Assembly: GCF_036227265.1 (NCBI RefSeq)
Contig: NZ_CP109446.1
Coordinates: 1,091,501 to 1,155,500, forward strand
Reading direction: 5' to 3'
DNA from: Streptomyces sp. NBC_01476
GTDB taxonomy: Bacteria; Actinomycetota; Actinomycetes; Streptomycetales; Streptomycetaceae
DNA: 64,000 nt
The notes beneath the pieces were generated by a model that saw only the letters and a list, made by a program, of their open reading frames with translations, did not search any database and was not told the origin of the DNA. A program made the position numbers and the translations under genes. Of the stretch, positions 54,743 to 64,000 are shown one piece after another (positions within the stretch are counted from its first letter, which is position 1; each line of letters opens with the position of its first letter).

Positions 54743-56509
54743 ATGGCGTTGCCGGAAGGCACGCTCAGCCACCGTTACCGTGGCGAGCACCCGGTCCGTA
54801 CCCTCCGTTACCTCTTCCACCCCGATCGCGGCCGGGTCGCCCTGGCCGTGCTCGCGTTCTTCGGCAAGCACACTCCGGTCTGGCTGCTGCCGCTGATCAC
54901 CGCCAACATCGTGGATGTCGTGGTCCAGCACCGCCCGATATCGGTGCTCTGGTGGAACTCAGCCGTCCTGCTGGTGATCCTGCTGCTCAACCTGCCGCTG
55001 CACCTGGCATACGTGCGCTGCATGCAGGGCTCGATCCGCCGTACTGGCACCCGGTTGCGCACCGCGCTCTGCCAGCGGATGCAGCAGCTCTCCATCGGCT
55101 ACCACTCCCGGGTCAGCGCCGGGGTGCTGCAGGCCAAGGTGATCCGGGACGTGGAGAGCATCGAGACCGCCGCCCAGCAGACCGCCGACAACGGGCTGGC
55201 CGCGGTCGCCACCCTCTCCGGCGGGCTGGTGGTGATCGGCATCCAGGCCCCGGCCTTCCTGCCCGTCTTCCTGATCGTGGTGCCTGCCTCCGCCCTGCTG
55301 GTGGTGAAGCTGCGCAGCCGGCTGCGGGACAACAACGAGTCCTTCCGCCAGCAGGTGGAGCAACTCTCCTCCCGGGTCAGTGAGATGACGACGCTGATCC
55401 CGATCACCCGGGCGCACGGCCTGGAGAACACCGCGCTGCACCGGGTGGACCGCACCCTGGGCGAGGTGCTGCACGCCGGGCTGCGGCTGGACCGGCTCAA
55501 CGGCTGGTTCGGCTCGATCGCCTGGATCCTGCTCAACGCCATCGGTGTCGCCTGCCTGTCCGGCTCTGCGCTGGTCGCGTACTACGGCTGGCTGAACGTC
55601 ACCCCCGGCACCGTGGTGATGCTCAGCGCCTACTTCTCCAGCCTCACCGCGTCGGTGACCACCCTGCTGACCCTCACCCCGCAGATCGGCAAGGGACTGG
55701 AGTCGGTGCGCTCCATCGGCGAGGTGCTGCAGGCACCGGACCTGGAACAGAACGACGGCAAGGCCGAGGTCACCGGTGTGGTGGGCCACTTCGAGTTCCG
55801 TGGGACCGGCCACACCTACCCGGAGAGCGACCGCCCCTCGGTCGCCGGCTTCGACCTCGACGTCCGGCCCGGCGAGACGATCGCGCTGGTCGGCGGTTCG
55901 GGCGCCGGCAAGTCCACCGTGCTCAACCTGGTGATCGGCTTCCTGCGGCCCACCGAAGGCCGGATACTGCTCGACGGTGTCGACATGGAGACTCTGGACC
56001 TGCGCGACTACCGCAACTGGCTCTCGGTGGTGCCGCAGGAGTCGATCCTCTTCGAGGGCAGCATCCGGGAGAACGTCACCTACGGCATGACCGACGTGGC
56101 CGACGAGGCGGTGCGCGCGGCGCTGCGGGACGCCAACGCGCTGGAGTTCATCGACCGGCTGCCGCTCGGCCTCGACACGGTGGTGGGCGAGCGCGGGGCG
56201 CGGCTGTCCGGCGGCCAGAAGCAGCGTCTGGCCATCGCCCGGGCGCTGATCCGCGATCCGCGGGTGCTGGTCCTTGACGAGGCCACCTCGGCACTGGACT
56301 CCCGCTCGGAGGCGCTGGTCCAGCAGGCGCTCACCCGGCTGGTCCGCGGCCGTACGGTCTTCGTCGTCGCCCACCGGCTCTCCACGATCAGGAACGCGGA
56401 CCGCATCGTGGTGCTGGACGACGGGCGGATCGTGGAGATCGGCTCGCACGCGGAGCTGCTGCGCAGCGGCGGCGCCTACGCGGGACTGCAGGCGGCGCAG
56501 CTGGCCTGA
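54743..56509 (+). CDS. ABC transporter, fused membrane and ATPase domains
   Basis: 588 residues. N-terminal type IV (exporter) membrane domain with six helices (about 25-315), then an ATPase domain with Walker A GGSGAGKST, signature LSGGQKQR and Walker B VLVLDEATSALD. It should work as a homodimer, exporting a lipid, peptide or drug. ATG 54743 has GAGGAG 8 bases upstream; the frame is open to 54611. Single gene, no partner in view. Confidence 0.9.
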   Translation: MALPEGTLSHRYRGEHPVRTLRYLFHPDRGRVALAVLAFFGKHTPVWLLPLITANIVDVVVQHRPISVLWWNSAVLLVILLLNLPLHLAYVRCMQGSIRRTGTRLRTALCQRMQQLSIGYHSRVSAGVLQAKVIRDVESIETAAQQTADNGLAAVATLSGGLVVIGIQAPAFLPVFLIVVPASALLVVKLRSRLRDNNESFRQQVEQLSSRVSEMTTLIPITRAHGLENTALHRVDRTLGEVLHAGLRLDRLNGWFGSIAWILLNAIGVACLSGSALVAYYGWLNVTPGTVVMLSAYFSSLTASVTTLLTLTPQIGKGLESVRSIGEVLQAPDLEQNDGKAEVTGVVGHFEFRGTGHTYPESDRPSVAGFDLDVRPGETIALVGGSGAGKSTVLNLVIGFLRPTEGRILLDGVDMETLDLRDYRNWLSVVPQESILFEGSIRENVTYGMTDVADEAVRAALRDANALEFIDRLPLGLDTVVGERGARLSGGQKQRLAIARALIRDPRVLVLDEATSALDSRSEALVQQALTRLVRGRTVFVVAHRLSTIRNADRIVVLDDGRIVEIGSHAELLRSGGAYAGLQAAQLA

Positions 56510-56523
56510 GTCCTGACGGTCCG

Positions 56524-56554
56524 CCGGGGGCCCGGCACGCGCCGGGACCCCCGG
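56524..56554. terminator. Hairpin between ABC exporter and pgm
   Basis: CCGGGGGCCCGGC pairs with GCCGGGACCCCCGG around loop ACGC with one mismatch, 15 bases after the exporter stop. Confidence 0.6.
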
Positions 56555-56559
56555 GGACG

Positions 56560-56603
56560 GGGTGGTCAGGGGGTCGGGGTGGTCAAGGGGTCAGGCGGCC
56601 GGG
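56560..56603. repeat. GGGGTGGTCA-type short repeats
   Basis: GGGGTGGTCA occurs at about 56560 and 56576, with GGGGTCGG and GGGGTCAGG variants between and after. Located 40-80 bases beyond the pgm stop on the minus strand. Confidence 0.6.
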
Positions 56604-56642
56604 GTGGCCACAGCGGGCCCGGCGATCAGGCGGGCCGGGCGA

Positions 56643-58283
<1,641 letters not shown>

Positions 58284-58478
58284 CCGCGTCTCCTTGTCTC
58301 GGCGTGACTTCGTCTTCAGCGTTCCCCGTCTTGCGCGTTCCCCATTGTCCCGCCCGCCACCGGTCCGCCGCACGGCACGCCCGCCGGGCGCGTCGCCCGC
58401 ACCGCCGGGACCACCCGCGGCGGGCCCGGCGCTAGGGTGGGGGCGCCCCGGCGGCGTCGTAGGGAAGAGGCATACGCG

Positions 58479-59996
58479 ATGAGCACGGTTGATCTGCCTG
58501 CCTCGCAAGGAGTGCGGCTCGCGTCGGCCAAGGGCCGGTGGGTGCTGGCGTGCTCGGTGCTCGGCTCCGGGATGGCGATGCTGGACGGCACGGTCGTCAA
58601 CATCGCACTCCCCCGGATCGGCGAGGACCTCAACGCCCCGCTGTCGGACCTGCAGTGGACGGTGAACGGCTATCTGCTGACGCTGGCCGGGCTGATCCTG
58701 CTCGGCGGCGGCCTCGGTGACCGCTACGGGCGGCGCAAGGTCTTCGTCATCGGGGTGGTCTGGTTCGCGGTGGCCTCCGCGCTGTGCGGCATCGCCCAGG
58801 ACAGCGCCATGCTGATCGCGGCGCGCGCCCTCCAGGGCGTGGGCGGGGCGCTGCTCACGCCCGGTTCGCTGGCGCTGGTGCAGTCGTCCTTCCGGCCCGA
58901 GGACCGCGCCAAGGCGGTCGGCGCGTGGTCGGGGCTCGGCGGGGTGGCGGGCGCGGTGGGGCCCTTCCTCGGCGGCTATCTGGTGGACGGCCCCGGCTGG
59001 CGGTGGATCTTCCTGATCAATGTGCCGATCGCCGCGGTGGTGGTGGCCATCGCCCTGCGGCACGTACCGGAGAGCCGGGACCGTACCGCGTCGGGCTCCT
59101 TCGACATGGGCGGCGCGGCGCTGGCCGCGCTCTGCCTGGCCGGGGTCACCTACGCGCTGATCGCCGCGTCCGGGCACCCCTCCCCCGTCAGGGTGATCGC
59201 GCCGGCCGTCGCCGGGCTGCTCTGCGGTGCGGCCTTCATCCGGGTCGAGCAGCGGCGCCGGCACCCGATGCTGCCGCTGTCCATCTTCTCCTCACGGCTG
59301 TTCACCTCGATGAACGTGGTGACGGTCTGTCTGTACGCGGCGATCGGCGGGGTCTTCTTCGTCCTGCCGGTGCAGCTGCAGATCGCGGCGGGGTACAGCG
59401 CGCTGCGGGCCGGCATCGCCACCTTGCCGGTGACGGTGCTGATGCTGCTGCTGTCGGCGCCGGCCGGCGCGCTGGCGCAGAGGATCGGCCCGCGGCCGCT
59501 GCTGACGGCCGGGCCGCTGGTGACCGGTGCCGGGCTGCTGCTCCTCACCCGGGTGTCGCCCGGCTCCTCGGCGTACTTCCCGGATGTGCTGCCCGCGGTG
59601 GTGGTGCAGGGGCTGGGGATGAGCATGTTCGTGGCGCCGCTGACCGCGACCGTGCTGGCCTCGGTGGAGGTGGACCACTCCGGGATCGCCAGCGGGGTCA
59701 ACAACGCCGCCGCCCGGGTCGCCCAGCTGCTGGCGGTGGCCGCGCTGCCGCTGGCGATCGGGCTCTCGGACCGGGCGTACCGTTCGCCGGACGCCGTGAA
59801 CTCCGCCTTCGGCAAGGCGATGTGGATCTGCGCCGGGCTCTGCGCCGTGGCCGCGGCGCTTGCGGCGCTGCTGGTGCCGTCCGGGGCGCTCAAGGAGGAC
59901 GGGGAGCAGCAGGCGCAGCCGCAGTGCCGGACGAACTGCGGGTTCTCCTCACCGCCGCTGGAGCCGGGCGCCACCGCCGCCCGCAAGACGGCCTGA
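58479..59996 (+). CDS. MFS drug-exporter-type transporter (DHA2, 14 TM)
   Basis: 505 residues. [23 protein letters not shown] in helix 1 and [17 protein letters not shown] motif A identify DHA2. ATG 58479 is preferred with GGGAAGAGG 9-17 bases upstream; 14 more codons are open. TAGGGT at 58433 is a possible -10. Convergent with marR, separated by a 21-base gap. Confidence 0.88.
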   Translation: MSTVDLPASQGVRLASAKGRWVLACSVLGSGMAMLDGTVVNIALPRIGEDLNAPLSDLQWTVNGYLLTLAGLILLGGGLGDRYGRRKVFVIGVVWFAVASALCGIAQDSAMLIAARALQGVGGALLTPGSLALVQSSFRPEDRAKAVGAWSGLGGVAGAVGPFLGGYLVDGPGWRWIFLINVPIAAVVVAIALRHVPESRDRTASGSFDMGGAALAALCLAGVTYALIAASGHPSPVRVIAPAVAGLLCGAAFIRVEQRRRHPMLPLSIFSSRLFTSMNVVTVCLYAAIGGVFFVLPVQLQIAAGYSALRAGIATLPVTVLMLLLSAPAGALAQRIGPRPLLTAGPLVTGAGLLLLTRVSPGSSAYFPDVLPAVVVQGLGMSMFVAPLTATVLASVEVDHSGIASGVNNAAARVAQLLAVAALPLAIGLSDRAYRSPDAVNSAFGKAMWICAGLCAVAAALAALLVPSGALKEDGEQQAQPQCRTNCGFSSPPLEPGATAARKTA

Positions 59997-60002
59997 CCCG
60001 CC

Positions 60003-60029
60003 CCCGCCTGAGGGCCTTCAGGAGGCGGG
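60003..60029. terminator. Hairpin between MFS gene and marR
   Basis: CCCGCCTGA pairs with TCAGGAGGCGGG (one bulged A) around a 6-base loop. It overlaps the marR stop codon and can serve both convergent genes. Confidence 0.5.
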
Positions 60030-60485
60030 ATCCTCCGGCTCGGTCAGCAGCAGCTCCAGTACCGGCAGGGCCGCCCGCAGGGTGTCGCTCTGCTCGGCGG
60101 TGAGCCGGGACATCCGGCGGGTCAGCAGCTCCGAGCGCTCCCGGCGGATCCGGGTGAGCAGTTCGTCGCCCGCGGGGGCCATGCTGACCAGCCAGGAGCG
60201 GCCGTCGGACGGGTCGGGTTCCTTGCGGATGAGCCCGGCGGCGGCCAGCGGGTGCACGGTACGGGTCAGCGAGGGGGCGGCGACCTGCTCGTACGCGGCG
60301 AGCTCGCCCAGCCGCAGCGGACCGTGCTCGCCGATCCTGGCGAGCGCGGACAGCTGCGCGTAGGTGAGGTTGAGGTCACCGCCGGACGCCTGCGCCATCT
60401 GCCGGTACAGCCGGGCGATGAGCAGCCGCAGCCGGGCCACCTCGGACGGGGAGGGCGCCCCCGGGCCGTCGGTTTCGGCGGTCAT
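60018..60485 (-). CDS. MarR-family transcriptional regulator
   Basis: 155 residues with the MarR winged helix: LTYAQLSALARIGEHGPLRLGELAAYEQVAAPSLTRTVHPLAAAGLIRKEPDPSDGR carries the recognition helix and the DxR wing. MarR dimers bind palindromes and are released by small ligands. It follows the second MFS gene by 36 bases on the same strand, so both are probably cotranscribed and controlled through the palindrome at 62333. Confidence 0.9.
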   Translation of the reverse strand: MTAETDGPGAPSPSEVARLRLLIARLYRQMAQASGGDLNLTYAQLSALARIGEHGPLRLGELAAYEQVAAPSLTRTVHPLAAAGLIRKEPDPSDGRSWLVSMAPAGDELLTRIRRERSELLTRRMSRLTAEQSDTLRAALPVLELLLTEPEDPAS

Positions 60486-60521
60486 GGCGGGCGCCCTCCT
60501 CGGTGCCTTGCTGCGTGCGGT

Positions 60522-62318
60522 CTACTTCTCCGGGCCGGAGCCCGCGGGCGTCACGGCGGTCACGGTGGTGGCCGTGCCCGTCGCCGTACCCGAGCCGGCG
60601 GTGGTGCCCCGCTCGGGGCGGCTGCGGATCAGTGAGGCCGCCGCCGCGACCAAGGACATCACGATCGCCAGTCCGAAGACTATGACGAGGCCGTCGTGGA
60701 ACGGACCGGAGATCAGGTGCGGGAAGAACTCACGGCCGGTGAGGGTGTGCGCGTTGACCGCCGGGAGCTTGCCGAGCAGGTCGGGACCGAGCAGCTGCTG
60801 GATCGGGTTGTAGCCGAGGAAGGCCGCGAACAGGGTGCCGACCGGTGGCAGGGTGGCCACCTGGTGGGCGCTGCCCGCCGGTACGCCCTGCGCGGTCAGG
60901 CCCGAGGACAGGGTGCTCGGCAGCGAGCGGGCCAGGCCGGCCACCATCAGCGAGAAGAAGACGCCGATGGAGAGCACCATGCCGGCGTTCTGGAAGGTGG
61001 CCCGCATGCCGGAGGCGGCGCCGCGGGCCTCGGCCGGCACGCTCGCCATGATGATCGAGGTGTTCGGCGCCGCGAACAGGCCGCCGCCCAGGCCGTTGAG
61101 GAAGATCACCAGGGCGAAGACCCAGTAGCTGAAGTCGGTCGGGAGCGCCAGCAGTCCGCCGAAGGAGGCGGCCATCACCACGAAGCCGGAGGCGGCGAAG
61201 AGCCGGGCGCCGTAGCGGTCGGAGAGGTAGCCGGCGATCGGTCCCGCGGCGAGGAAACCGACGGTCAGCGGCAGCAGGTAGATACCGGCCCACAGCGGGG
61301 TGTCGTCGTAGTTGTAGCCGTGCAGCGGCAGCCAGATGCCCTGCAGCCAGATGATCAGCATGAACTGCAGGCCGCCCCGGGCGATGGAGCCCAGCAAGGT
61401 GGCCGCGTTGCCGCCGGCGAAGGTCTTGCTGCGGAAGAGCCCCAGCGGGAACATCGGCTCGGCGACCCTGGACTCGATCACGCAGAAGCCCACCAGGATG
61501 GCGACGCCGCCGATCAGGCCGGCCAGCACCCACGGGTTGGTCCAGCCCATGGTGTGGCCGCCGTAGGGCTGGATGCCGTAGGTGATGCCGGCCAGCAGCG
61601 CGGTCAGGCCGACGGCGAAGCTGATGTTGCCCCACCAGTCCATCTTCGCCGGGCGGCGGATGCCGGTGTCGTGCAGCGAGCGGTAGGCCCAGACGGTGCC
61701 GATCAGGCCGATCGGCACATTGACCCAGAAGATGGAGCGCCAGTTCCACTCGGCGAGCAGTCCGCCGAGCACCAGTCCGATGAAGGAGCCGGCGATGCCG
61801 GCCACCATGTTGACGCCCAGTGCCATGCCGCGCTGGCGGGCCGGGAAGGCGTCGGTGATGATCGCCGCGGAGTTGGCCATCAGCATCGAGCCGCCGACCG
61901 CCTGGGCGACCCGCCAGCCGATCAGCCAGAGCGCTCCGCCGCCGCCGTGTATCGGGTCCACCGAGAGGATCACCGAGGTGACGGTGAAGATCAGGAAGCC
62001 CGCGTTGTAGATCTTCACCCGGCCGAGGATGTCGCCGAGCCGGCCGAGGGTCACCACCAGAACGGCGGTGATCAGCATGTACCCCATCAGCATCCACAGC
62101 AGGTAGCTGACGTTGCCGGGCTCCAGGGGGTCGAGCCGGATGCCGGTGAAGATCGCGGGCAGCGAGATGAGCACGATGGACGAGTTGATGGTGGCGATCA
62201 GCATGCCCAGTGTCGTATTGGACAGCGCCACCCACTTGTAGTGCGGATGGTCCGCGTCGATACGCGGTGTCCGCCGCCGTATTCGTGTCGCGTCTTCGTT
62301 CGCCATTGGACGGTTCAC
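60522..62318 (-). CDS. MFS drug-exporter-type transporter (14 TM)
   Basis: 598 residues, longer than most DHA2 transporters because of loops and a Thr-rich C-terminal tail of about 30. Helix 1 (TTLGMLIATINSSIVLISLPAIF) and motif A (GRLGDILGRVKIY) are typical. GTG 62318 and ATG 62306 are both possible starts; a GGGTGGGG stretch upstream suits the ATG better. Located directly behind a long AT-rich operator and ahead of marR. Confidence 0.88.
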   Translation of the reverse strand: MNRPMANEDATRIRRRTPRIDADHPHYKWVALSNTTLGMLIATINSSIVLISLPAIFTGIRLDPLEPGNVSYLLWMLMGYMLITAVLVVTLGRLGDILGRVKIYNAGFLIFTVTSVILSVDPIHGGGGALWLIGWRVAQAVGGSMLMANSAAIITDAFPARQRGMALGVNMVAGIAGSFIGLVLGGLLAEWNWRSIFWVNVPIGLIGTVWAYRSLHDTGIRRPAKMDWWGNISFAVGLTALLAGITYGIQPYGGHTMGWTNPWVLAGLIGGVAILVGFCVIESRVAEPMFPLGLFRSKTFAGGNAATLLGSIARGGLQFMLIIWLQGIWLPLHGYNYDDTPLWAGIYLLPLTVGFLAAGPIAGYLSDRYGARLFAASGFVVMAASFGGLLALPTDFSYWVFALVIFLNGLGGGLFAAPNTSIIMASVPAEARGAASGMRATFQNAGMVLSIGVFFSLMVAGLARSLPSTLSSGLTAQGVPAGSAHQVATLPPVGTLFAAFLGYNPIQQLLGPDLLGKLPAVNAHTLTGREFFPHLISGPFHDGLVIVFGLAIVMSLVAAAASLIRSRPERGTTAGSGTATGTATTVTAVTPAGSGPEK

Positions 62319-62332
62319 ACCCCACCCGGATC

Positions 62333-62358
62333 AGTTACTTAACTTAGGTTAAGTAACT
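62333..62358. promoter_or_regulatory. 26-base operator palindrome upstream of MFS-marR
   Basis: AGTTACTTAAC and GTTAAGTAACT form a perfect 11-base inverted repeat around TTAG. It lies 15 bases before the GTG start of the exporter. In such GC-rich DNA this AT-rich perfect symmetry is striking, and the form matches MarR operators. Confidence 0.75.
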
Positions 62359-62466
62359 CTAGCATCGCGGGGTGGCCCCCGCAGGACGGGCACGGAGGCA
62401 CGAAGGGCGCGCGGCCAGGGCCGCGCACCCCCGTTCTCCGCCGTCCGCCCGGCGGGCGGCGCCGCG

Positions 62467-62979
62467 TCAGCGCCGGCGCAGCAGCAGCCCGCGCAGATAG
62501 GCCGCCTGGCCGACGTGCTGGAGGTCGTCGCCGATCACGCTGACCAGCCGGACACCCAGGCTGACCGGCGGGTTCCAGCGCTTGTCGACGATCCGGTCCA
62601 GATCCGCGTCGCTCAGGTCCGCCACATAGGCGATGGTCCGCTCGTGCACCGCGTCGTAGTACCCGGTGAGCAGCGACGGGTCGGCGATCTCGACCGCGGC
62701 GACCTCGTCGGGGCCGAAGCCGTAGCCGATGGCCTCCGGCGGGAAGGGCAGGCCGAAGCGGTCGTACCAGCCCTGCGAGGTCCAGATCTGGTCGTCGCCG
62801 GCCGCGTCGGCGACATGGTCGTCCTGCACCCGGGTGAGGTGCCAGATCAGCCAGCCGACCGAGTTGGCGGCGGGGTCGGGACGTTCGGCGAGTTCGGCGG
62901 GTGTCAGTCCCCCGACGGCGTCGTGCACCTCTTCCTGGATCCGGCCGAAAGCGTCGGCGAGCAGGTCAGCGCTGTTCAT
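62467..62979 (-). CDS. DinB/DUF664 (mycothiol-transferase-like) protein
   Basis: 170 residues. A four-helix DinB-like fold with the candidate metal His residues in LIWHLTRVQDDHV and DDLQHVGQ. DUF664 proteins are thought to use mycothiol or another thiol cofactor for transferase reactions. ATG 62979 has GAGGAG 5 bases upstream; the open frame continues upstream without homology. Confidence 0.85.
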   Translation of the reverse strand: MNSADLLADAFGRIQEEVHDAVGGLTPAELAERPDPAANSVGWLIWHLTRVQDDHVADAAGDDQIWTSQGWYDRFGLPFPPEAIGYGFGPDEVAAVEIADPSLLTGYYDAVHERTIAYVADLSDADLDRIVDKRWNPPVSLGVRLVSVIGDDLQHVGQAAYLRGLLLRRR

Positions 62980-63143
62980 GGGGCTCCTCTTCGCGGGTTC
63001 CGGGGCGGCCATCCGCATTCTCCCCACGACTGCCCGGCGGCGCCGTACGAAACCCGCCATCCGCCGACCGCCATCCGCCGACCGCCGCCTGTCCGCCCGG
63101 GCGGACACCCAGGACGGCCGGCCCGGACGGAGCGGCGCGGAAA

Positions 63144-63188
63144 GACGCCGGTCCCGGGCGGAGGCATCCCCCGCCCGGGACCGGCGTC
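63144..63188 (-). terminator. Long hairpin terminator of the chitinase-like gene
   Basis: Perfect 18-base inverted repeat GACGCCGGTCCCGGGCGG / CCGCCCGGGACCGGCGTC with a 9-base loop, 49 bases past the minus-strand stop. Confidence 0.85.
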
Positions 63189-63236
63189 ATCGGTCATTCC
63201 TCACGTGCCGCTCGACACGGTGGTCAAGCAGGGTGA

Positions 63237-64000
63237 TCAAGCAGGCAGCGTCCACTGCTGGTTGGTGGAGCCGGCGCAGGTCCAGATCTGCAGCCGGGTG
63301 CCGTTGGCCGAGCTGGGCCCGGTGGCGTCCAGGCACTTGCCGGACTGCGGGTTGACCAGCGTGCTGCCCGACTTCTGCCACACCTGGGAACCGGTGCCGT
63401 TGCAGTCGTAGAGGTCGACCTGCGTGCCGTTGGCGGTGCCCGCCGCGACGACGTCCATGCACTTGCCGAGCGACTTCAGCGTGCCGTCGCTGCCGACGGT
63501 CCAGCTCTGCGCGTTGGTGCCGTTGCAGTCGTAGAGCTGCACCGCCGTGCCGTTGGCGGTGGAGGCCGCGGCGACGTCGACGCACTTGCCGGCGTAACCC
63601 GACTGGATCGGCCCGGTGCCGCCACCGGTGGGCGGCGGGGTGGTGCCGCCGCCGGTGATGCCGTTGAAGATGCTGGAGAACTGGTACTGCGACTGCGAGG
63701 TGCCGCTGCACGAGTCCTGCGCCGAACCGCCGTTGGTGGCGCACGCCTTGTCGCGGCCGAGCGACCAGAAGGAGAGCTCCTGGATGCCGTTGGTCTTGGC
63801 GAAGTTCGCCAGATCCGTGGCGTCCGAGGTGGAGAAGACCTCACTGGAGGTGTCGTTCACGCCGATCATCGGCGTGTTGCCCTCCATCGACCAGAGCTGG
63901 GCCGAGGTCTTGGTGTTCCAGATCTGGCCGAGCTGGGTGTGCAGGGCGTTGGCGGCGCTGATGGCCGCGTTGCCCATGTCCATCGCGGACCCGTAGTCCA
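63237..64000 (-). CDS. Secreted chitinase-like (GH18-type) enzyme with ricin-B lectin tail, 3' part
   Basis: C-terminal 254 or so residues; the frame is open through base 64000, so the 5' part is outside the window (in-frame DYGSA precedes the first internal Met). The first 115 residues resemble the end of a GH18 chitinase barrel (WSMEGNTPMIGVNDTSSEVF; GIQELSFWSLGRDKAC). A Gly/Thr/Pro linker follows, then a ricin-type beta-trefoil (CBM13) with three repeats carrying GKCVDV, GKCMDV, GKCLDA and QxW motifs. It likely degrades chitin outside the cell. Confidence 0.8.
   Translation of the reverse strand, partial: DYGSAMDMGNAAISAANALHTQLGQIWNTKTSAQLWSMEGNTPMIGVNDTSSEVFSTSDATDLANFAKTNGIQELSFWSLGRDKACATNGGSAQDSCSGTSQSQYQFSSIFNGITGGGTTPPPTGGGTGPIQSGYAGKCVDVAAASTANGTAVQLYDCNGTNAQSWTVGSDGTLKSLGKCMDVVAAGTANGTQVDLYDCNGTGSQVWQKSGSTLVNPQSGKCLDATGPSSANGTRLQIWTCAGSTNQQWTLPA

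Overview
The window is very GC-rich chromosomal DNA with almost uniform G/C third codon positions. It carries a chaplin, LAxTG-type sortase substrates, a DUF5133 protein, F420-type luciferase-like oxidoreductases, a DUF664 (mycothiol-transferase-like) protein and many secreted carbohydrate-active enzymes. Together these point to Streptomyces or a close relative in Streptomycetaceae (inference from gene content). I see no rRNA, tRNA, CRISPR array, transposase or phage gene.

Layout. 1-5061: a catabolic group of hydantoinase/oxoprolinase A (5' end outside the window) and B, a short-chain dehydrogenase and a bicupin. 5116-7880: efeO-efeB iron uptake behind a candidate iron box, with no efeU beside it. 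8066-10036: a secreted, probably wall-anchored phosphoesterase behind a candidate PHO box. 10260-16409: two secreted polysaccharide-degrading enzymes, a beta-helix protein with two discoidin domains behind a LacI-type operator, and a GH3 beta-glucosidase with PA14 and fascin-like modules. 16519-17034: a cupin.

17064-32004 is the most distinctive region. It reads as one organosulfur-acquisition unit: an Rrf2 regulator, a DsbA-like protein, a short leader peptide with two Cys codons that looks leaderless and precedes candidate attenuator hairpins, a five-gene peptide-type ABC importer, an SsuD-like monooxygenase, a BisC/DMSO-reductase-type molybdoenzyme, an SfnB-like acyl-CoA dehydrogenase homologue, a second SsuD-like monooxygenase, an alpha/beta hydrolase with Asp in the nucleophile position, and a flavin reductase. 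Most junctions from the binding protein onward are ATGA or GTGA overlaps. The same GGTGTCCATT element lies in front of the regulator gene and at the importer promoter.

32130-44443: a methyltransferase, a VOC protein, a MEDS/HATPase regulator, a stress-flavoured minus-strand group (hemerythrin-like, DUF5709, PfpI, DUF6328, YbdK-type ligase), an MFS exporter, and DNA-repair genes (alkB, ATP-dependent ligase, HhH protein) interleaved with an F420-type oxidoreductase. 44473-48875: a seven-gene Mrp-type antiporter operon on the minus strand without a full-length MrpA. 49063-53407: small and conserved genes, a second F420-type enzyme, a YchJ-like protein and an MFS transporter. 53668-58283: a two-domain sortase-anchored chaplin, an ABC exporter and phosphoglucomutase. 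58479-62358: two MFS exporters and a MarR regulator; the second exporter and marR form an operon behind a striking AT-rich palindrome. 62467-64000: a DUF664 protein and the 3' part of a secreted chitinase-like enzyme with a ricin-type lectin tail, running off the window.

All functional calls come from motif reading and family knowledge; no database search was run.
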